DNA of 64,000 nucleotides from Paenibacillus timonensis (GTDB lineage: Bacteria > Bacillota > Bacilli > Paenibacillales > Paenibacillaceae): NCBI RefSeq assembly GCF_022427145.1, contig NZ_JAKSXN010000018.1, positions 1-64,000 on the forward strand, read 5' to 3'. The notes beneath the pieces are model-generated. The model searched no databases. It worked only from the letters and a program-made list of their open reading frames with translations, and was not told the DNA's origin. Of the stretch, positions 44,864-54,102 are shown in pieces (the stretch's first letter is position 1; every line of letters begins with the position of its first letter). A program made the position numbers and the translations under genes.

Positions 44864-47188
44864 TTAGCTCAGCGCCGAAGGCTCCAGGCGTTGTGCTTGC
44901 ACTTGGCTTTTCGCCGCGACCGTGTAGCTTTGGTCGTAGATGCGGATCGCCGCCGGTGCATCCGACTCGTTCGTGACGATGATGCTGTTCTCAGTGGCGT
45001 TCACTTGCAGCAGGGAGCCGCGGAACATCACCTTGAACGAGAACGAAGTCCAGTGGGACGGGATGAACGGACGCAGCACCAGCTCGCCTTCACGGACGCG
45101 CAGGCCGCCGAAGCCTTGCACGATCGCCATCCATGTGCCGGCCATACTGGTCGTATGGCAGCCGTCTTCCGTGTCGTTGTTGTAGTTGTCGAGGTCGAGG
45201 CGCGCGGTGCGCAGGTACATCTCGTACGCCTTCTCCTGATACCCAAGCTCGCAGGCGAGGATCGCGTGCACGCAAGGGGAGAGGGAGGACTCGTGAACGG
45301 TCATCGGCTCGTAGAAGTCGAAGTTGCGTTTCTTCGTGTCCAGGTCGTAACGGTCGCCGAGGAAGAATAAACCCTGCAGCACGTCAGCCTGCTTAATGAA
45401 GCACGAACGCAGGATCCGGTCCCAAGACCAGTTTTGGTTGATCGGCAGATGCTTCGGATCCAGATCCTTCACGGCGATCAGCTCTTTGTCGAGGAAGCCG
45501 TCCTGTTGCAGGAACACGCCGCGCTCTTCATCGTACGGGTAATACATGTTGTCGATGATGTGCTGCCATTGCTTCGTTTCCGTCTCTTGAAGACCCAGCT
45601 TTTCGACCAGTGCCGCATAGTGTGCGGAATCCTGTGCTTTGACCTCGCCCAGCACTTCCAGCGTATATTCCATTGTCCAGACCGCGATCCGGTTCGTATA
45701 CCAGTTGTTGTTGACGTTGTTCTCGTATTCGTTAGGTCCGGTTACGCCGAGCATGACGTATTTGCGCTTCGCCTGCGAGAAGTTCACGCGTTGCTCCCAG
45801 AAGCGGGAGATTTCCACGAGCACCTCGAGGCCATATTCGCCCAGGTAGGATTTATCGCCTGTATAATTTACGTAGTTAAAAATCGCGTAGGCGATCGCCC
45901 CGTTGCGATGGATCTCTTCAAACGTGATTTCCCATTCGTTGTGGCATTCCTCGCCGTTCATCGTCACCATCGGATAAAGCGCGCCTTTGGTAAAGCCCAG
46001 CTTGCGGGCGTTCTCCTTCGCTTTCTCCAAATGCTTATAGCGGTAGATCAACAAGTTGCGGGCGATGTCGGACTCCGCCGTGCTGAGGTAGAACGGCAGG
46101 CAATACGCTTCCGTATCCCAGTAGGTGCTGCCGCCGTATTTTTCCCCGGTGAAGCCCTTCGGTCCGATGTTCAGACGGTCGTCTTCTCCGCTGTAGGTTT
46201 GGTTCAATTGGAAAATATTAAAGCGGATCGCCTGCTGCGCCGATACGTCGCCGTCAATGATGATGTCGCTCATTTCCCATTTCTTGGCCCAAGCTTCGGC
46301 CTGTTCGCGGCGCAACGCATCGAAACCGGCTTGCTTCGCCGAGTGGAGCGCTTCCGTTCCGGCTTTCACCAGATCGCCCAACCCGTGATCGCGGGAGGTC
46401 ACATTCGCAACGTATTTGAACAACGTAACCGTCTCGTTCGCAGACGCGTTAACCGCAACTTCGGCGGAAACGAATTTCTCTTGCTCGTGGAACGCCGGAG
46501 TCAGCTCCAGGCGTTTCCCGCCTTGCTCCACATCAAACGCCATGACCGACGTGACGTGGAAGTCGAGCTTCTTGGTTTTTACGGTCAAATAGGAGTTATC
46601 GGCAGCGGCGGCTTTCTCCACCTCGAGCCAGAATTTCTCCTCATAGTTGGAGTCTTTGTTCTTCACATCCCCATCGAGATAGGGCGCAAAACGCAGCTCC
46701 CCGCTGAAATTCAGCGGCGTTACCGCATAGCGGATGGCCCCGATTTCATGGCGCACGATGCTGACGAAACGTACCGCTTCCACCGACAGCTCTTTACCGT
46801 CTTTCATAACGGCTGTAAAGCGGCGGGAGAGATACCCTTCTTTCATGTTCAGCTCGCGGACGAAATCCTTCACTTGACACTCGGCCAAATCTAGCGCCAC
46901 GCCGTCTACGAACACGTTGATGCCGATCCAGTTGGTGCTGTTCAATACTTTGGCGAAGTATTCGGGATAGCCGTTCTTCCACCAGCCGACCCGCGTTTTG
47001 TCCGGATAATAGACGCCGGCCATATAGCTGCCTTGCAGGGACGGGCCGCTATACTGCTCCTCGAAATTCGCGCGTTGGCCCATATACCCGTTGCCGATGC
47101 TGAAAATGCTTTCAGAAATTTCATGATTTACCGGATCAAAGGATTCCTCAAGGATGGACCAAGGATCCACTTTCAAATACTGTTTCAC
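44864..47188 (-). CDS. mapA: Maltose phosphorylase (GH65)
   Basis: A 774-residue GH65 phosphorylase that converts maltose and phosphate into glucose and beta-glucose 1-phosphate. Domains: N-terminal beta sandwich (about 1-270), linker, (alpha/alpha)6 catalytic domain and C-terminal sheets. The catalytic acid is Glu487 in VTGPNEYENNVNNNWYTN, at the same number as in the Lactobacillus brevis maltose phosphorylase, and the substrate-binding MVTMNGEECHNEWEITFEEIH is intact. No signal peptide. It follows pgmB after 136 nt on the minus strand. Product beta-G1P is then used by PgmB. Confidence 0.92.
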   Translation of the reverse strand: MKQYLKVDPWSILEESFDPVNHEISESIFSIGNGYMGQRANFEEQYSGPSLQGSYMAGVYYPDKTRVGWWKNGYPEYFAKVLNSTNWIGINVFVDGVALDLAECQVKDFVRELNMKEGYLSRRFTAVMKDGKELSVEAVRFVSIVRHEIGAIRYAVTPLNFSGELRFAPYLDGDVKNKDSNYEEKFWLEVEKAAAADNSYLTVKTKKLDFHVTSVMAFDVEQGGKRLELTPAFHEQEKFVSAEVAVNASANETVTLFKYVANVTSRDHGLGDLVKAGTEALHSAKQAGFDALRREQAEAWAKKWEMSDIIIDGDVSAQQAIRFNIFQLNQTYSGEDDRLNIGPKGFTGEKYGGSTYWDTEAYCLPFYLSTAESDIARNLLIYRYKHLEKAKENARKLGFTKGALYPMVTMNGEECHNEWEITFEEIHRNGAIAYAIFNYVNYTGDKSYLGEYGLEVLVEISRFWEQRVNFSQAKRKYVMLGVTGPNEYENNVNNNWYTNRIAVWTMEYTLEVLGEVKAQDSAHYAALVEKLGLQETETKQWQHIIDNMYYPYDEERGVFLQQDGFLDKELIAVKDLDPKHLPINQNWSWDRILRSCFIKQADVLQGLFFLGDRYDLDTKKRNFDFYEPMTVHESSLSPCVHAILACELGYQEKAYEMYLRTARLDLDNYNNDTEDGCHTTSMAGTWMAIVQGFGGLRVREGELVLRPFIPSHWTSFSFKVMFRGSLLQVNATENSIIVTNESDAPAAIRIYDQSYTVAAKSQVQAQRLEPSALS

Positions 47189-47324
47189 TCTAACCGCTCC
47201 TTTAGTCTTTTCTAATAGATTATTTATGCAAAAAAAGAACGAGAGCTATTCGCCGCAATCGGCTCGCCTGATTTGTACGATTGCCGAGCCGCGTTGCCCG
47301 AAGTTGCCCGAGAGCTTCCCGCGC

Positions 47325-47984
47325 TTATTCGGCGTCCAGCTGCTGCAGCATGGTGACCGAGACGTCGCCCAGCGAAGAGACCACCCGGTCGGCCTCGCCA
47401 AGGGTATCCGGCGATCCGATGCCGATGCAGCGCATGCCGGCCCGGCGGGCGGCTTCGATTCCGGCTTCGGCATCCTCGAACACGACGCATGCTTCCGGAG
47501 CAACGCCCACTTCCGCGGCGCCGAGCAGGAATACCTCGGGGTCGGGCTTGGCGCTGGAGGTGCGGGTGCCGTCGATGATGGCATCGAAGTACGGCGTAAG
47601 ACCGGTATTCTGCAAGATGATCGGCGCGTTTTTGCTGGCGGATCCCAGCGCCGTCTTCAGCCCGTTCTCCCGGCACTGCTGCAGGAACTCAAGCGCCCCC
47701 GGCAAGATTTCCGACGCGTCCATCCGGGAGATGTACTCGACGTACCAGTTGTTTTTGCGTTCGGCCAGTTCCTGCTTGACGTCGTCTTCCAGTTGAAGGC
47801 CGCCGATGCCGAGCAAAATATCGAGCGAAGCCATGCGGCTTACGCCTTTCAGCTTCTCGTTATCCTGTTCGGTGAACTCGAACCCGAGCTCCTCGGCCAG
47901 CCGCTTCCAGGCCAGATAATGGTACTTGGCGGTATCGACGAGGACGCCGTCGAGATCGAATAAACAAGCTTGAATGGGATTCAT
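47325..47984 (-). CDS. pgmB: Beta-phosphoglucomutase
   Basis: A 219-residue HAD-superfamily mutase that turns beta-glucose 1-phosphate into glucose 6-phosphate. Motif I FDLDGVLVDTA has nucleophile Asp10 and acid/base Asp12; the cap region includes KLKGVSRMASLDILL, and the later motifs are LGSASKNAPIIL and KPDPEVFL...FEDAEAGIEAA. The frame can start at a TTG two codons earlier, but the ATG at 47984 has GGAGG 6 nt upstream. It is the first gene of a unit with mapA and lies just downstream of a LacI-type operator. Confidence 0.93.
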   Translation of the reverse strand: MNPIQACLFDLDGVLVDTAKYHYLAWKRLAEELGFEFTEQDNEKLKGVSRMASLDILLGIGGLQLEDDVKQELAERKNNWYVEYISRMDASEILPGALEFLQQCRENGLKTALGSASKNAPIILQNTGLTPYFDAIIDGTRTSSAKPDPEVFLLGAAEVGVAPEACVVFEDAEAGIEAARRAGMRCIGIGSPDTLGEADRVVSSLGDVSVTMLQQLDAE

Positions 47985-48012
47985 GATCAACCTCCGGTTA
48001 AGGCATATTTTA

Positions 48013-48028
48013 GCGCAAACGTTTGAAC
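48013..48028 (-). promoter_or_regulatory. LacI-type operator before pgmB-mapA
   Basis: GCGCAAACGTTTGAAC, with central palindrome CAAACGTTTG (48016-48025), lies about 30 nt before the pgmB start, between the terminator of the regulator gene and pgmB. It matches the site at 49271-49286 in reverse complement at 14 of 16 positions or better. A promoter could not be placed with confidence. Confidence 0.65.
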
Positions 48029-48036
48029 AAAAGGCG

Positions 48037-48070
48037 AAAAATAAAGGAAGCTTCAGCTTCCGTTTATTTT
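48037..48070 (-). terminator. Terminator of LacI-family regulator gene
   Basis: On the minus strand AAATAAACGGAAGC and GCTTCCTTTATTT form a stem with a small loop and a bulge, ending in T-rich sequence. It separates the regulator gene from pgmB. Confidence 0.7.
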
Positions 48071-48092
48071 CATCAAAATGCCCCTCCGGCCC

Positions 48093-49130
48093 TCACGGTT
48101 TCTTGGGGACCGAATACATGGACGAATCGCGGACGATCAGGCGGTGCGGAATGATCTGACGCCTCGGATACACCTTGTCGTTGCTGTTTTGAACCGATTG
48201 AATCAACACCTGGGAAGCGGTGTAGCCCAGATTGTAGATGCCGATATCCATGCTGCTGAGCGGCGGCGTCGAAAGCTCCGACAGCGGGATATTGTTGAAG
48301 CTGACCAGGCACAAATCTTCAGGCACTTTGTATTTCAGTTCGTGCAAGCCGCGAAGCACGCCAAACGCTACGACATCGTCGATCATGACCAGGGCCGTCG
48401 GACGGTCCGGTAGATTCATGAAGAACGACATGGCCCGATAGCCGCTGTCCTGTAAAAACTCACCTTCGACAATCCATTCGGGCCGGCACTCCAGGCCTGA
48501 ATCTTTGAGCGCATCCTGATAGCCCTTCAACCGGTCTTTGGAGACGACCAGCTCGGGCGGTCCGCTAACGAACCCGATCCGTTCATGTCCCAACGCGATC
48601 AAATGTTTCGTGGCGTCGTACGACGCTTGGATATTATCATTATCCACCGTTAAAATATCAGGATATTCCTCGCTGCGTCCGATCAGCACGAACGGGTGAC
48701 CGCCTTCATGGAGAAAATCGATCACGGGATCGTTCTGCCGCGAATACAGCAAGATGACCCCGTCCACCCGGCGTCCGTTCAAGAGTCTGGAGACGCTTTC
48801 GAGCTCTTCCTTCTCATTAGCTCCAGAGCTGATGAGCACATCATATCCCAGGCGGCTGGCTTGGGTTACGATGCCGCGGATCAGTTCCATGAAGAAGAAG
48901 TTGGAGAACAATTCCTCGGCGGACTTTGGCAGCATGATGCAAATACTGTTTGTCGTTTTAGAGACCAAGCTCTTGGCCATAATGTTTGGATGGTAGCCAA
49001 GCTGGTCCATAATGAGCTTCACTTTGCGCGAGGTTTCCGCGCTGATTCTGGGGTGATTGGACAGCACCCGGGACACGGTAGAGGGCGATACTCCGGCCTT
49101 TTTGGCAACATCCTTAATGGTGACAGCCAT
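48093..49130 (-). CDS. LacI-family regulator of the maltodextrin genes (MalR-like)
   Basis: A 345-residue repressor. The LacI HTH (residues 1-57) contains VTIKDVAKKAGVSPSTVSRVLSNHPRIS; a periplasmic-binding-protein-like effector domain follows (about 60-330). It sits beside pgmB-mapA and the operators listed elsewhere, so it probably represses the maltodextrin genes and is relieved by maltose or maltodextrin. ATG at 49130 is preceded by GAGGAGG. The effector is inferred from the neighbouring genes. Confidence 0.88.
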   Translation of the reverse strand: MAVTIKDVAKKAGVSPSTVSRVLSNHPRISAETSRKVKLIMDQLGYHPNIMAKSLVSKTTNSICIMLPKSAEELFSNFFFMELIRGIVTQASRLGYDVLISSGANEKEELESVSRLLNGRRVDGVILLYSRQNDPVIDFLHEGGHPFVLIGRSEEYPDILTVDNDNIQASYDATKHLIALGHERIGFVSGPPELVVSKDRLKGYQDALKDSGLECRPEWIVEGEFLQDSGYRAMSFFMNLPDRPTALVMIDDVVAFGVLRGLHELKYKVPEDLCLVSFNNIPLSELSTPPLSSMDIGIYNLGYTASQVLIQSVQNSNDKVYPRRQIIPHRLIVRDSSMYSVPKKP

Positions 49131-49146
49131 AAAAAACCTCCTCTGT

Positions 49147-49198
49147 GGAACCGTTTGCTTTACACTGTAATATTAATCTAAAGATTGCCGAAAGTAAA
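49147..49198 (-). promoter_or_regulatory. Promoter and operator of LacI-family regulator
   Basis: On the minus strand TTTACT (49198-49193), 17 nt and TAATAT (49175-49170). Downstream, GTAAAGCAAACGGTTCC (49163-49147) has the half-site GCAAACG of the operator family. The position is compatible with autoregulation. Confidence 0.6.
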
Positions 49199-49270
49199 TA
49201 GAGAAAACAGGTTGAAGGCCGTCATGAAGCCCGGAATACCGTCTATTAGCGGGGAAATTACCCCGAAAAA

Positions 49271-49286
49271 TGAACAAACGTTTGCG
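49271..49286. promoter_or_regulatory. LacI-type operator upstream of the regulator gene
   Basis: TGAACAAACGTTTGCG, with CAAACGTTTG at 49275-49284. It lies about 75 nt upstream of the regulator promoter, which could allow looping with the promoter-proximal site at 49147-49163. It is also between this gene and the creatininase gene terminator. Confidence 0.6.
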
Positions 49287-49316
49287 CATTATGGGCCGGC
49301 AAAGAAGAGACGAAAA

Positions 49317-49357
49317 GAAGCCGCCCCCGGATGAAGCAGCCGAGGGACGGCCTTCTT
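49317..49357 (-). terminator. Terminator of the creatininase/LIV operon
   Basis: On the minus strand GAAGGCCGTCCC and GGGGGCGGCTTC form an imperfect stem with a GC-rich loop, followed by TTTT. It lies shortly after the creatininase-family stop codon (49367). Confidence 0.65.
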
Positions 49358-49366
49358 AGGTTTGGC

Positions 49367-50116
49367 TTAGTTGTTTAAACCGTACTTCCAATCCTTCTTG
49401 TCCATTTCGCGAATGAAATTTTCCAGGACGTTCAGAACGGCTTCTTCCAGCAGCTTGCCTTTTTCTTTGGTCGCGACGCTTGGATCTCCGGAGGCACCGG
49501 TATCGGTAAGCTCCTCGAAGCGCCACTTGATCTCTACGAATTCCGGCAATTCCGGAACGACGCCCTTGGCATGCTCCATCTCCATCCAATCTTCGAACAA
49601 GGCCAGACCCATGGAAGTTTCGCCTTCGCCGGCGTGACCCAGTCCGTTCCATACCTCAAACGTGCCTTCCGGCACCATTTTCCCGGCGGCCACCCACCAG
49701 TCGTTAAGACTGGCGATCGTCACATGGGGGTGCTGAACTTTGACCGCCCGGGCAGCCAATTCAATCGGTGCGATATTGCCGTCATGGCCATTCATGATGA
49801 TGATCTTGGTGATGCCGTTGCGGACAATTTCGTTCAGAATATCTTTAATGACGTTCGTGATCGTTTCCGGGGTCAAGCTGACGGTGAACGGGAATTTGTT
49901 GTAGTGCTCGCTGAGTCCGTAATTGATCGGCGGCAACACCATTAAGCCTTCCACGCGCTCGGCCAGCTTCTCGCTTAGAATGTTGGAGATTAGGGCATCC
50001 GTACCGAACGGCATATGGTAGCCATGATTTTCAAAGGCCCCCACTCCGAAAATGACTTTATCGACCTTACTGTTTCTGTACTGGTTGCCCGTCATTTTAG
50101 TTCCGATCAACGCCAT
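49367..50116 (-). CDS. Creatininase-family amidohydrolase
   Basis: A 249-residue metal-dependent amidohydrolase of the creatininase family. Metal-ligand motifs: FGVGAFENHGYHMPFGTD (Glu29, His31, Asp40), MNGHDGN (His111) and HAGEGETS (161-168). The family splits cyclic or linear amides such as creatinine or formamides. ENHGYH replaces the usual E-x-HGPH. It is the last gene of the minus-strand operon with the LIV-type importer, so its substrate is probably what the importer carries. Start follows GAAAGAGG. Confidence 0.87.
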   Translation of the reverse strand: MALIGTKMTGNQYRNSKVDKVIFGVGAFENHGYHMPFGTDALISNILSEKLAERVEGLMVLPPINYGLSEHYNKFPFTVSLTPETITNVIKDILNEIVRNGITKIIIMNGHDGNIAPIELAARAVKVQHPHVTIASLNDWWVAAGKMVPEGTFEVWNGLGHAGEGETSMGLALFEDWMEMEHAKGVVPELPEFVEIKWRFEELTDTGASGDPSVATKEKGKLLEEAVLNVLENFIREMDKKDWKYGLNN

Positions 50117-50134
50117 AGCTAATGCACCTCTTTC

Positions 50135-51358
50135 TTATTTTTCCGGAGTAATATTTTCGCGGAATTCGAATTTTCCTTCCTTGACTTCAATAATGGTCAC
50201 GCTCTTATCAGGAACGCGTCCGGAGCCGTAACCGATCTCTCCCGTGACACCCTTAAATCCGGAGGTTTCGTTCAGAGCGTCGCGAATCGCTTTAGGATCC
50301 TCGCTGCCAGCTCGCGTGATTGCGTCTGCGATCAGATACATGGTGTCGTAGCCGAGTGCTGCAAAGCCATTTTCCGGTGCGTTCCCGGTTTTGTCGGTAT
50401 AAGCCTTCACGAAGCTTTGTACCTGTTCATCGCTGTTTTCCAGCGCGACGTGGGTGGCGAAGAAGACGTTATTCGTTTGCGGTGTACCGCCCATTTCGAC
50501 CAATGCCGGGGTATCGAAGCCGTCGGCGCTGACGATCGGAGTGTCGATGCCCATTTCGCGGATTTGCTTGACGACGATCCCCGCTTTATCAGGAAGGGCG
50601 GATACCATCAGAACGTCAGGCAGCACGGGTAGACTCTTCAACCGTGTAATTTGTGCGGAGAAGTCGGTGTCCGCCGCACCGTCGTATTTGTCTTCCAGAA
50701 CGACTTCGCCGCCTTTGGAGGTAAAGCGGTCTTTAAAGAAGGTCGAAACGTTGACGGTAAAGTCGGAGGACGTGTCGGTCAACACCCAAACCGTCTTGGC
50801 GCCCAGCTTGTCCATCGAGTAATCCGAAATCGCATAAGATTGAGCGTCATCGCCAAATGCGGCCATGTACATAAAGTCGCCGACTTGATCCGGAATCAAC
50901 GGGGAAGTCGCGCCCGACGTAATGAAAGGAATACCGGCCTCTTGGGCAATGGGCCCTGCGGCCAGAACGTAAGTCGTATCGCTGAATCCGGCGACGACCG
51001 GTACCTTCTGTACGTCGATCAATTCCTGCATGCCGTTGGCTGCCGAGAGAGTTTCTGTTTTGGCATCGATCGAGACAACCTTGACTTGTTTGCCATTAAT
51101 GCCGCCATTCGCGTTAATTTCCTCCGCAGCCAGTTGGAACCCGGCCAGCGACGGGCCGTCGAGGGAGGCTTGTCCGCCGGTCACATTAAACAAAGCGCCG
51201 ATCTTGATTTCGCCCCCGCTGCTCGCAGCATTGCTTTCCTCTCCTGCTGCGGGTGCCGCGTTGCCTTTGTCTCCATTGGAGGATGCACTATTCCCCCCGT
51301 TGCCGCAAGCGGATAAAAGAAGCATGATAACCGTTAAAAGTGCGATCATTTTTTTCAT
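50135..51358 (-). CDS. livK: LIV-type ABC transporter substrate-binding lipoprotein
   Basis: A 407-residue secreted solute-binding lipoprotein. The signal peptide ends in LLSACGNGG; a Ser/Asn/Gly-rich linker precedes a Type I periplasmic-binding-protein fold of the branched-chain amino acid class (about 50-400; IKIGALFNVTGGQASLDGPSLAGFQLAAEEINANGG). It delivers an amino acid, amide or other small ligand to LivHM. It lies after livM. GGGAGAG is placed 9 nt before the ATG. The ligand is not known. Confidence 0.9.
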   Translation of the reverse strand: MKKMIALLTVIMLLLSACGNGGNSASSNGDKGNAAPAAGEESNAASSGGEIKIGALFNVTGGQASLDGPSLAGFQLAAEEINANGGINGKQVKVVSIDAKTETLSAANGMQELIDVQKVPVVAGFSDTTYVLAAGPIAQEAGIPFITSGATSPLIPDQVGDFMYMAAFGDDAQSYAISDYSMDKLGAKTVWVLTDTSSDFTVNVSTFFKDRFTSKGGEVVLEDKYDGAADTDFSAQITRLKSLPVLPDVLMVSALPDKAGIVVKQIREMGIDTPIVSADGFDTPALVEMGGTPQTNNVFFATHVALENSDEQVQSFVKAYTDKTGNAPENGFAALGYDTMYLIADAITRAGSEDPKAIRDALNETSGFKGVTGEIGYGSGRVPDKSVTIIEVKEGKFEFRENITPEK

Positions 51359-51465
51359 AAGCGATTTTCTCTCCCATCTGTGGTTTTTAAGAGGACATAG
51401 CCGACTTCCAACGTTTGTTTCTATATGAGCCTTACATGGGATTCACCCCCGCATGAATGGACGGT

Positions 51466-52488
51466 TTATTTTCCTAAAAGACCTTTCGGTCTGAGGATTA
51501 TCGTGATAATGAGCGCTGCGGACATGAGCACCTGGCTGATGCCGTACATTTGCGGAAGCTGAAAGCCGAATAGCTCGATGCCTCGCTCCAGTTTGTTCAG
51601 CAGAAGCTCAGGGATCAACGTAACCAGGATAGCGCCGAGAACCGCTCCAGGAAGGGTCCCGGAGCCGCCGATGACAAGCATGAGCACCAAATTGAAGGTC
51701 ATGGAGTAGGAGAACATGCTTGGGTTGATGCTTGTAATCAGATGGCCATACAAACTGCCGCCGATGGCGGCGAAGAAGGCACCCGCGGCAAAGGCGAGCA
51801 TTTTATGCCGCACCACCTTGACGCCCATCGCTTCCGCGGCCAAATCGTCTTCCCGGATGGCCAGCATAGCGCGGCCATAGGAGGAGTGAAGCAATCGCCA
51901 TACGAAGTAAATCGTTATTGCGACGAGGGCGTAGACCCACCAAATATTCGACATTTTGGGGAGGCCGGAAATGCCGCTTTTCCCCCGGGTAATATCCGTC
52001 AAGTTGGAGGCCAGCACGTTGATAATGACCATGAAACCCATGGTGGATACGGCCAGGTAATGGCCGCGCAGCTTCAAAACGGAAAATCCGATCACAAACG
52101 AACAAATCACGGCAATCAATCCGCCGATCAGCATGGAGATGAAGAAAGGCAGCTCGGTTTGCTGCAGCCACCCCGGCATTTGCGGGAACAAAAGCGGCTT
52201 GCGTGCCAGGGGGTAGGTCAGCAGCGCCGTCGTATAGGCGCCCACGGCCATAAATCCGGCATGTCCCAAAGAGAAGATGCCTGTGTACCCGTTCGTCAAA
52301 TTAAGACTGACGACCAGAATGATATTGATGCCTACCAAATTAATCAGCCGTAAATAGTAATCGTTCAGCGTGAAATTGGCGATGATGAGCAGAAGAATCA
52401 GGAGTCCGACACTAACGGCGAAGAGGGGCCCCCTCATGCCGGGCAGTCGGGTGTGACGGGTTGCTTCAAGCCCAAGCGGTTTGTTCAT
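51466..52488 (-). CDS. livM: LIV-type ABC permease, LivM-like
   Basis: A 340-residue permease with eight to ten membrane segments. The family motif GYTGIFSLGHAGFMAVGAYTTALL is at about 70-93, and the coupling-helix region contains RAMLAIREDDLAAEAMGVKVVRHK. It forms the channel with LivH. The start follows AGGAGGG. It is directly downstream of livH. Confidence 0.92.
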   Translation of the reverse strand: MNKPLGLEATRHTRLPGMRGPLFAVSVGLLILLLIIANFTLNDYYLRLINLVGINIILVVSLNLTNGYTGIFSLGHAGFMAVGAYTTALLTYPLARKPLLFPQMPGWLQQTELPFFISMLIGGLIAVICSFVIGFSVLKLRGHYLAVSTMGFMVIINVLASNLTDITRGKSGISGLPKMSNIWWVYALVAITIYFVWRLLHSSYGRAMLAIREDDLAAEAMGVKVVRHKMLAFAAGAFFAAIGGSLYGHLITSINPSMFSYSMTFNLVLMLVIGGSGTLPGAVLGAILVTLIPELLLNKLERGIELFGFQLPQMYGISQVLMSAALIITIILRPKGLLGK

Positions 52489-52490
52489 GG

Positions 52491-53393
52491 TTAGACCCTC
52501 CTATCCTCGGCCTTGCCGAATATCCCGGTCGGCTTGATTAACAGCACGACGATCAGGGCCAAGAAGACGAAGGCGTCCTTGTAGGCCGACAGCTCCGGCG
52601 GCAAAAACCCGACGAACAATATTTCTCCGAAGCCGAGGATGAGCCCCCCGATCGCCGCGCCGGGCAGACTGCCGATGCCGCCGATGACGGCTGCGACAAA
52701 GGCTTTGAGTCCGGGCACAAAGCCCATCATGGGCTCGATGCGTCCGTAACGTCCCGCGTTCATGACGCCGGCGACGGCCGCGAGCGCGGCTCCAATAATG
52801 AAAGCCGTACGGACGATGGAGTTGATGTTGACGCCCATCAGCACCGAAGCGTTCATATTTTCCGCGGTAGCCCGCATGGCGATGCCGAGCTTCGTCTTTT
52901 TGATAAACATGGTGAGGGCGATCAGCAGCAGGGCCGATAAACCGATGATGGCGATATTCATGACGGAAAAATCGATGCCGCCCAGTTCTACCATCTTGGA
53001 AAGGTAAGCCGGGACCTGGAAAGACCGCGGCTGTGGAGACAGGATCATGGTCGCAAGATTCTGAATCAGGATGGAAACGGCAAAGGAAGTGACCAACGTC
53101 GTTTCTTCCGGCTTGCTTCGCAGCGGCCTGTACGCCGCTCGCTCCACGACCAGGCCGATCATGACCGTCACCGCAATGGAGAGGAGGATCGCCACCGGGA
53201 AGGGGAGAAGTAGGTTCAACGTGAAGGCCATGGCCGCATACGAGCCGATCATCAGCAAGTCGCCATGTGCGAAATTGATCAGCCGAAGAATCCCGTAGAC
53301 CAGCGTATAGCCGATGGCGATCAAGGCGTAGACGCTGCCTAGTCCAAGGCCGTTCACCAATTGTTGTATAATGTAATCCGCAGAATAGACCAT
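52491..53393 (-). CDS. livH: LIV-type ABC permease, LivH-like
   Basis: A 300-residue permease. It begins VYSADYIIQQLVNGLGLGSVYALIAIGYTLVYGILRLINFAHGDLLMIGSY, and has the coupling motif LGIAMRATAENMNASVLMGVN. The reading frame is open 23 codons further upstream into the livF gene, but the ATG at 53393 with GGGGGTT upstream is the natural start. Confidence 0.92.
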   Translation of the reverse strand: MVYSADYIIQQLVNGLGLGSVYALIAIGYTLVYGILRLINFAHGDLLMIGSYAAMAFTLNLLLPFPVAILLSIAVTVMIGLVVERAAYRPLRSKPEETTLVTSFAVSILIQNLATMILSPQPRSFQVPAYLSKMVELGGIDFSVMNIAIIGLSALLLIALTMFIKKTKLGIAMRATAENMNASVLMGVNINSIVRTAFIIGAALAAVAGVMNAGRYGRIEPMMGFVPGLKAFVAAVIGGIGSLPGAAIGGLILGFGEILFVGFLPPELSAYKDAFVFLALIVVLLIKPTGIFGKAEDRRV

Positions 53394-53397
53394 CGGT

Positions 53398-54102
53398 TTA
53401 ACCCCCCAGATAAGCCTTTTGAATTTCCGAATTGTGCAGCAGCTCTTCGGCAGGCCCTTCAAGCTTGATGCTGCCGGTTTCGAGCACGTAGGCCCGGTCG
53501 GCGATCAGCAGCGATTCATAGGCGTTTTGTTCAACGAGCAGTATGGTGATATCGCTCTTTTTCAATAATTGGATGACTTCGAAAATTTTCTCGACCATGA
53601 TTGGAGCCAGTCCCAGTGAGGGCTCGTCGAGCAATAACAGACTGGGCTTGCTCATGAGCGCCCGGCCCATGGCCAACATTTGCTGCTCTCCGCCGCTAAG
53701 AGCTCCCGCGGGCAGCTTCTCCCGTTGTTTGAGGACGGGGAAAAGGCTGTAGATCCATTCGATATCCGCCGAGAGGTCATCGGACTTGGGACGCGTATAA
53801 GCGCCCATCCGTAAATTCTCCAATACGGTCAATTGGGAGAAAACCTGCCTGCCCTCGGGGGAATGGGCCATTCCCATAGAAACGATCTTATGGGCCGGTA
53901 TGGAGGAGATTTCCTTCCCCCTATACTCGATGCTGCCCGACTTAGGCTTCAGCAACCCCGATAAGGACCGCAGGGTCGTCGTCTTGCCGGCACCGTTCGC
54001 TCCGAGCAGGGCAACAAGCTCGCCTTGCCGCACCTCCAGAGAAACATCCTTCAACGCATGGATCTGATCGTAATAAACGTTAATGCCGCTCACTTTAAGC
54101 AT
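53398..54102 (-). CDS. livF: LIV-type ABC transporter ATPase, LivF-like
   Basis: A 234-residue ATP-binding protein. Walker A is GANGAGKTT, the signature SGGEQQMLAMGRAL, Walker B LLLDEPSLGLAP. It pairs with LivG to drive the importer. It overlaps livG by 8 nt and lies 4 nt upstream of livH. Confidence 0.94.
   Translation of the reverse strand: MLKVSGINVYYDQIHALKDVSLEVRQGELVALLGANGAGKTTTLRSLSGLLKPKSGSIEYRGKEISSIPAHKIVSMGMAHSPEGRQVFSQLTVLENLRMGAYTRPKSDDLSADIEWIYSLFPVLKQREKLPAGALSGGEQQMLAMGRALMSKPSLLLLDEPSLGLAPIMVEKIFEVIQLLKKSDITILLVEQNAYESLLIADRAYVLETGSIKLEGPAEELLHNSEIQKAYLGG

Noticed and set aside
45434-46894. 486-codon plus-strand frame opposite maltose phosphorylase
   Set aside because: The minus-strand GH65 enzyme with Glu487 and all motifs is the coding strand.
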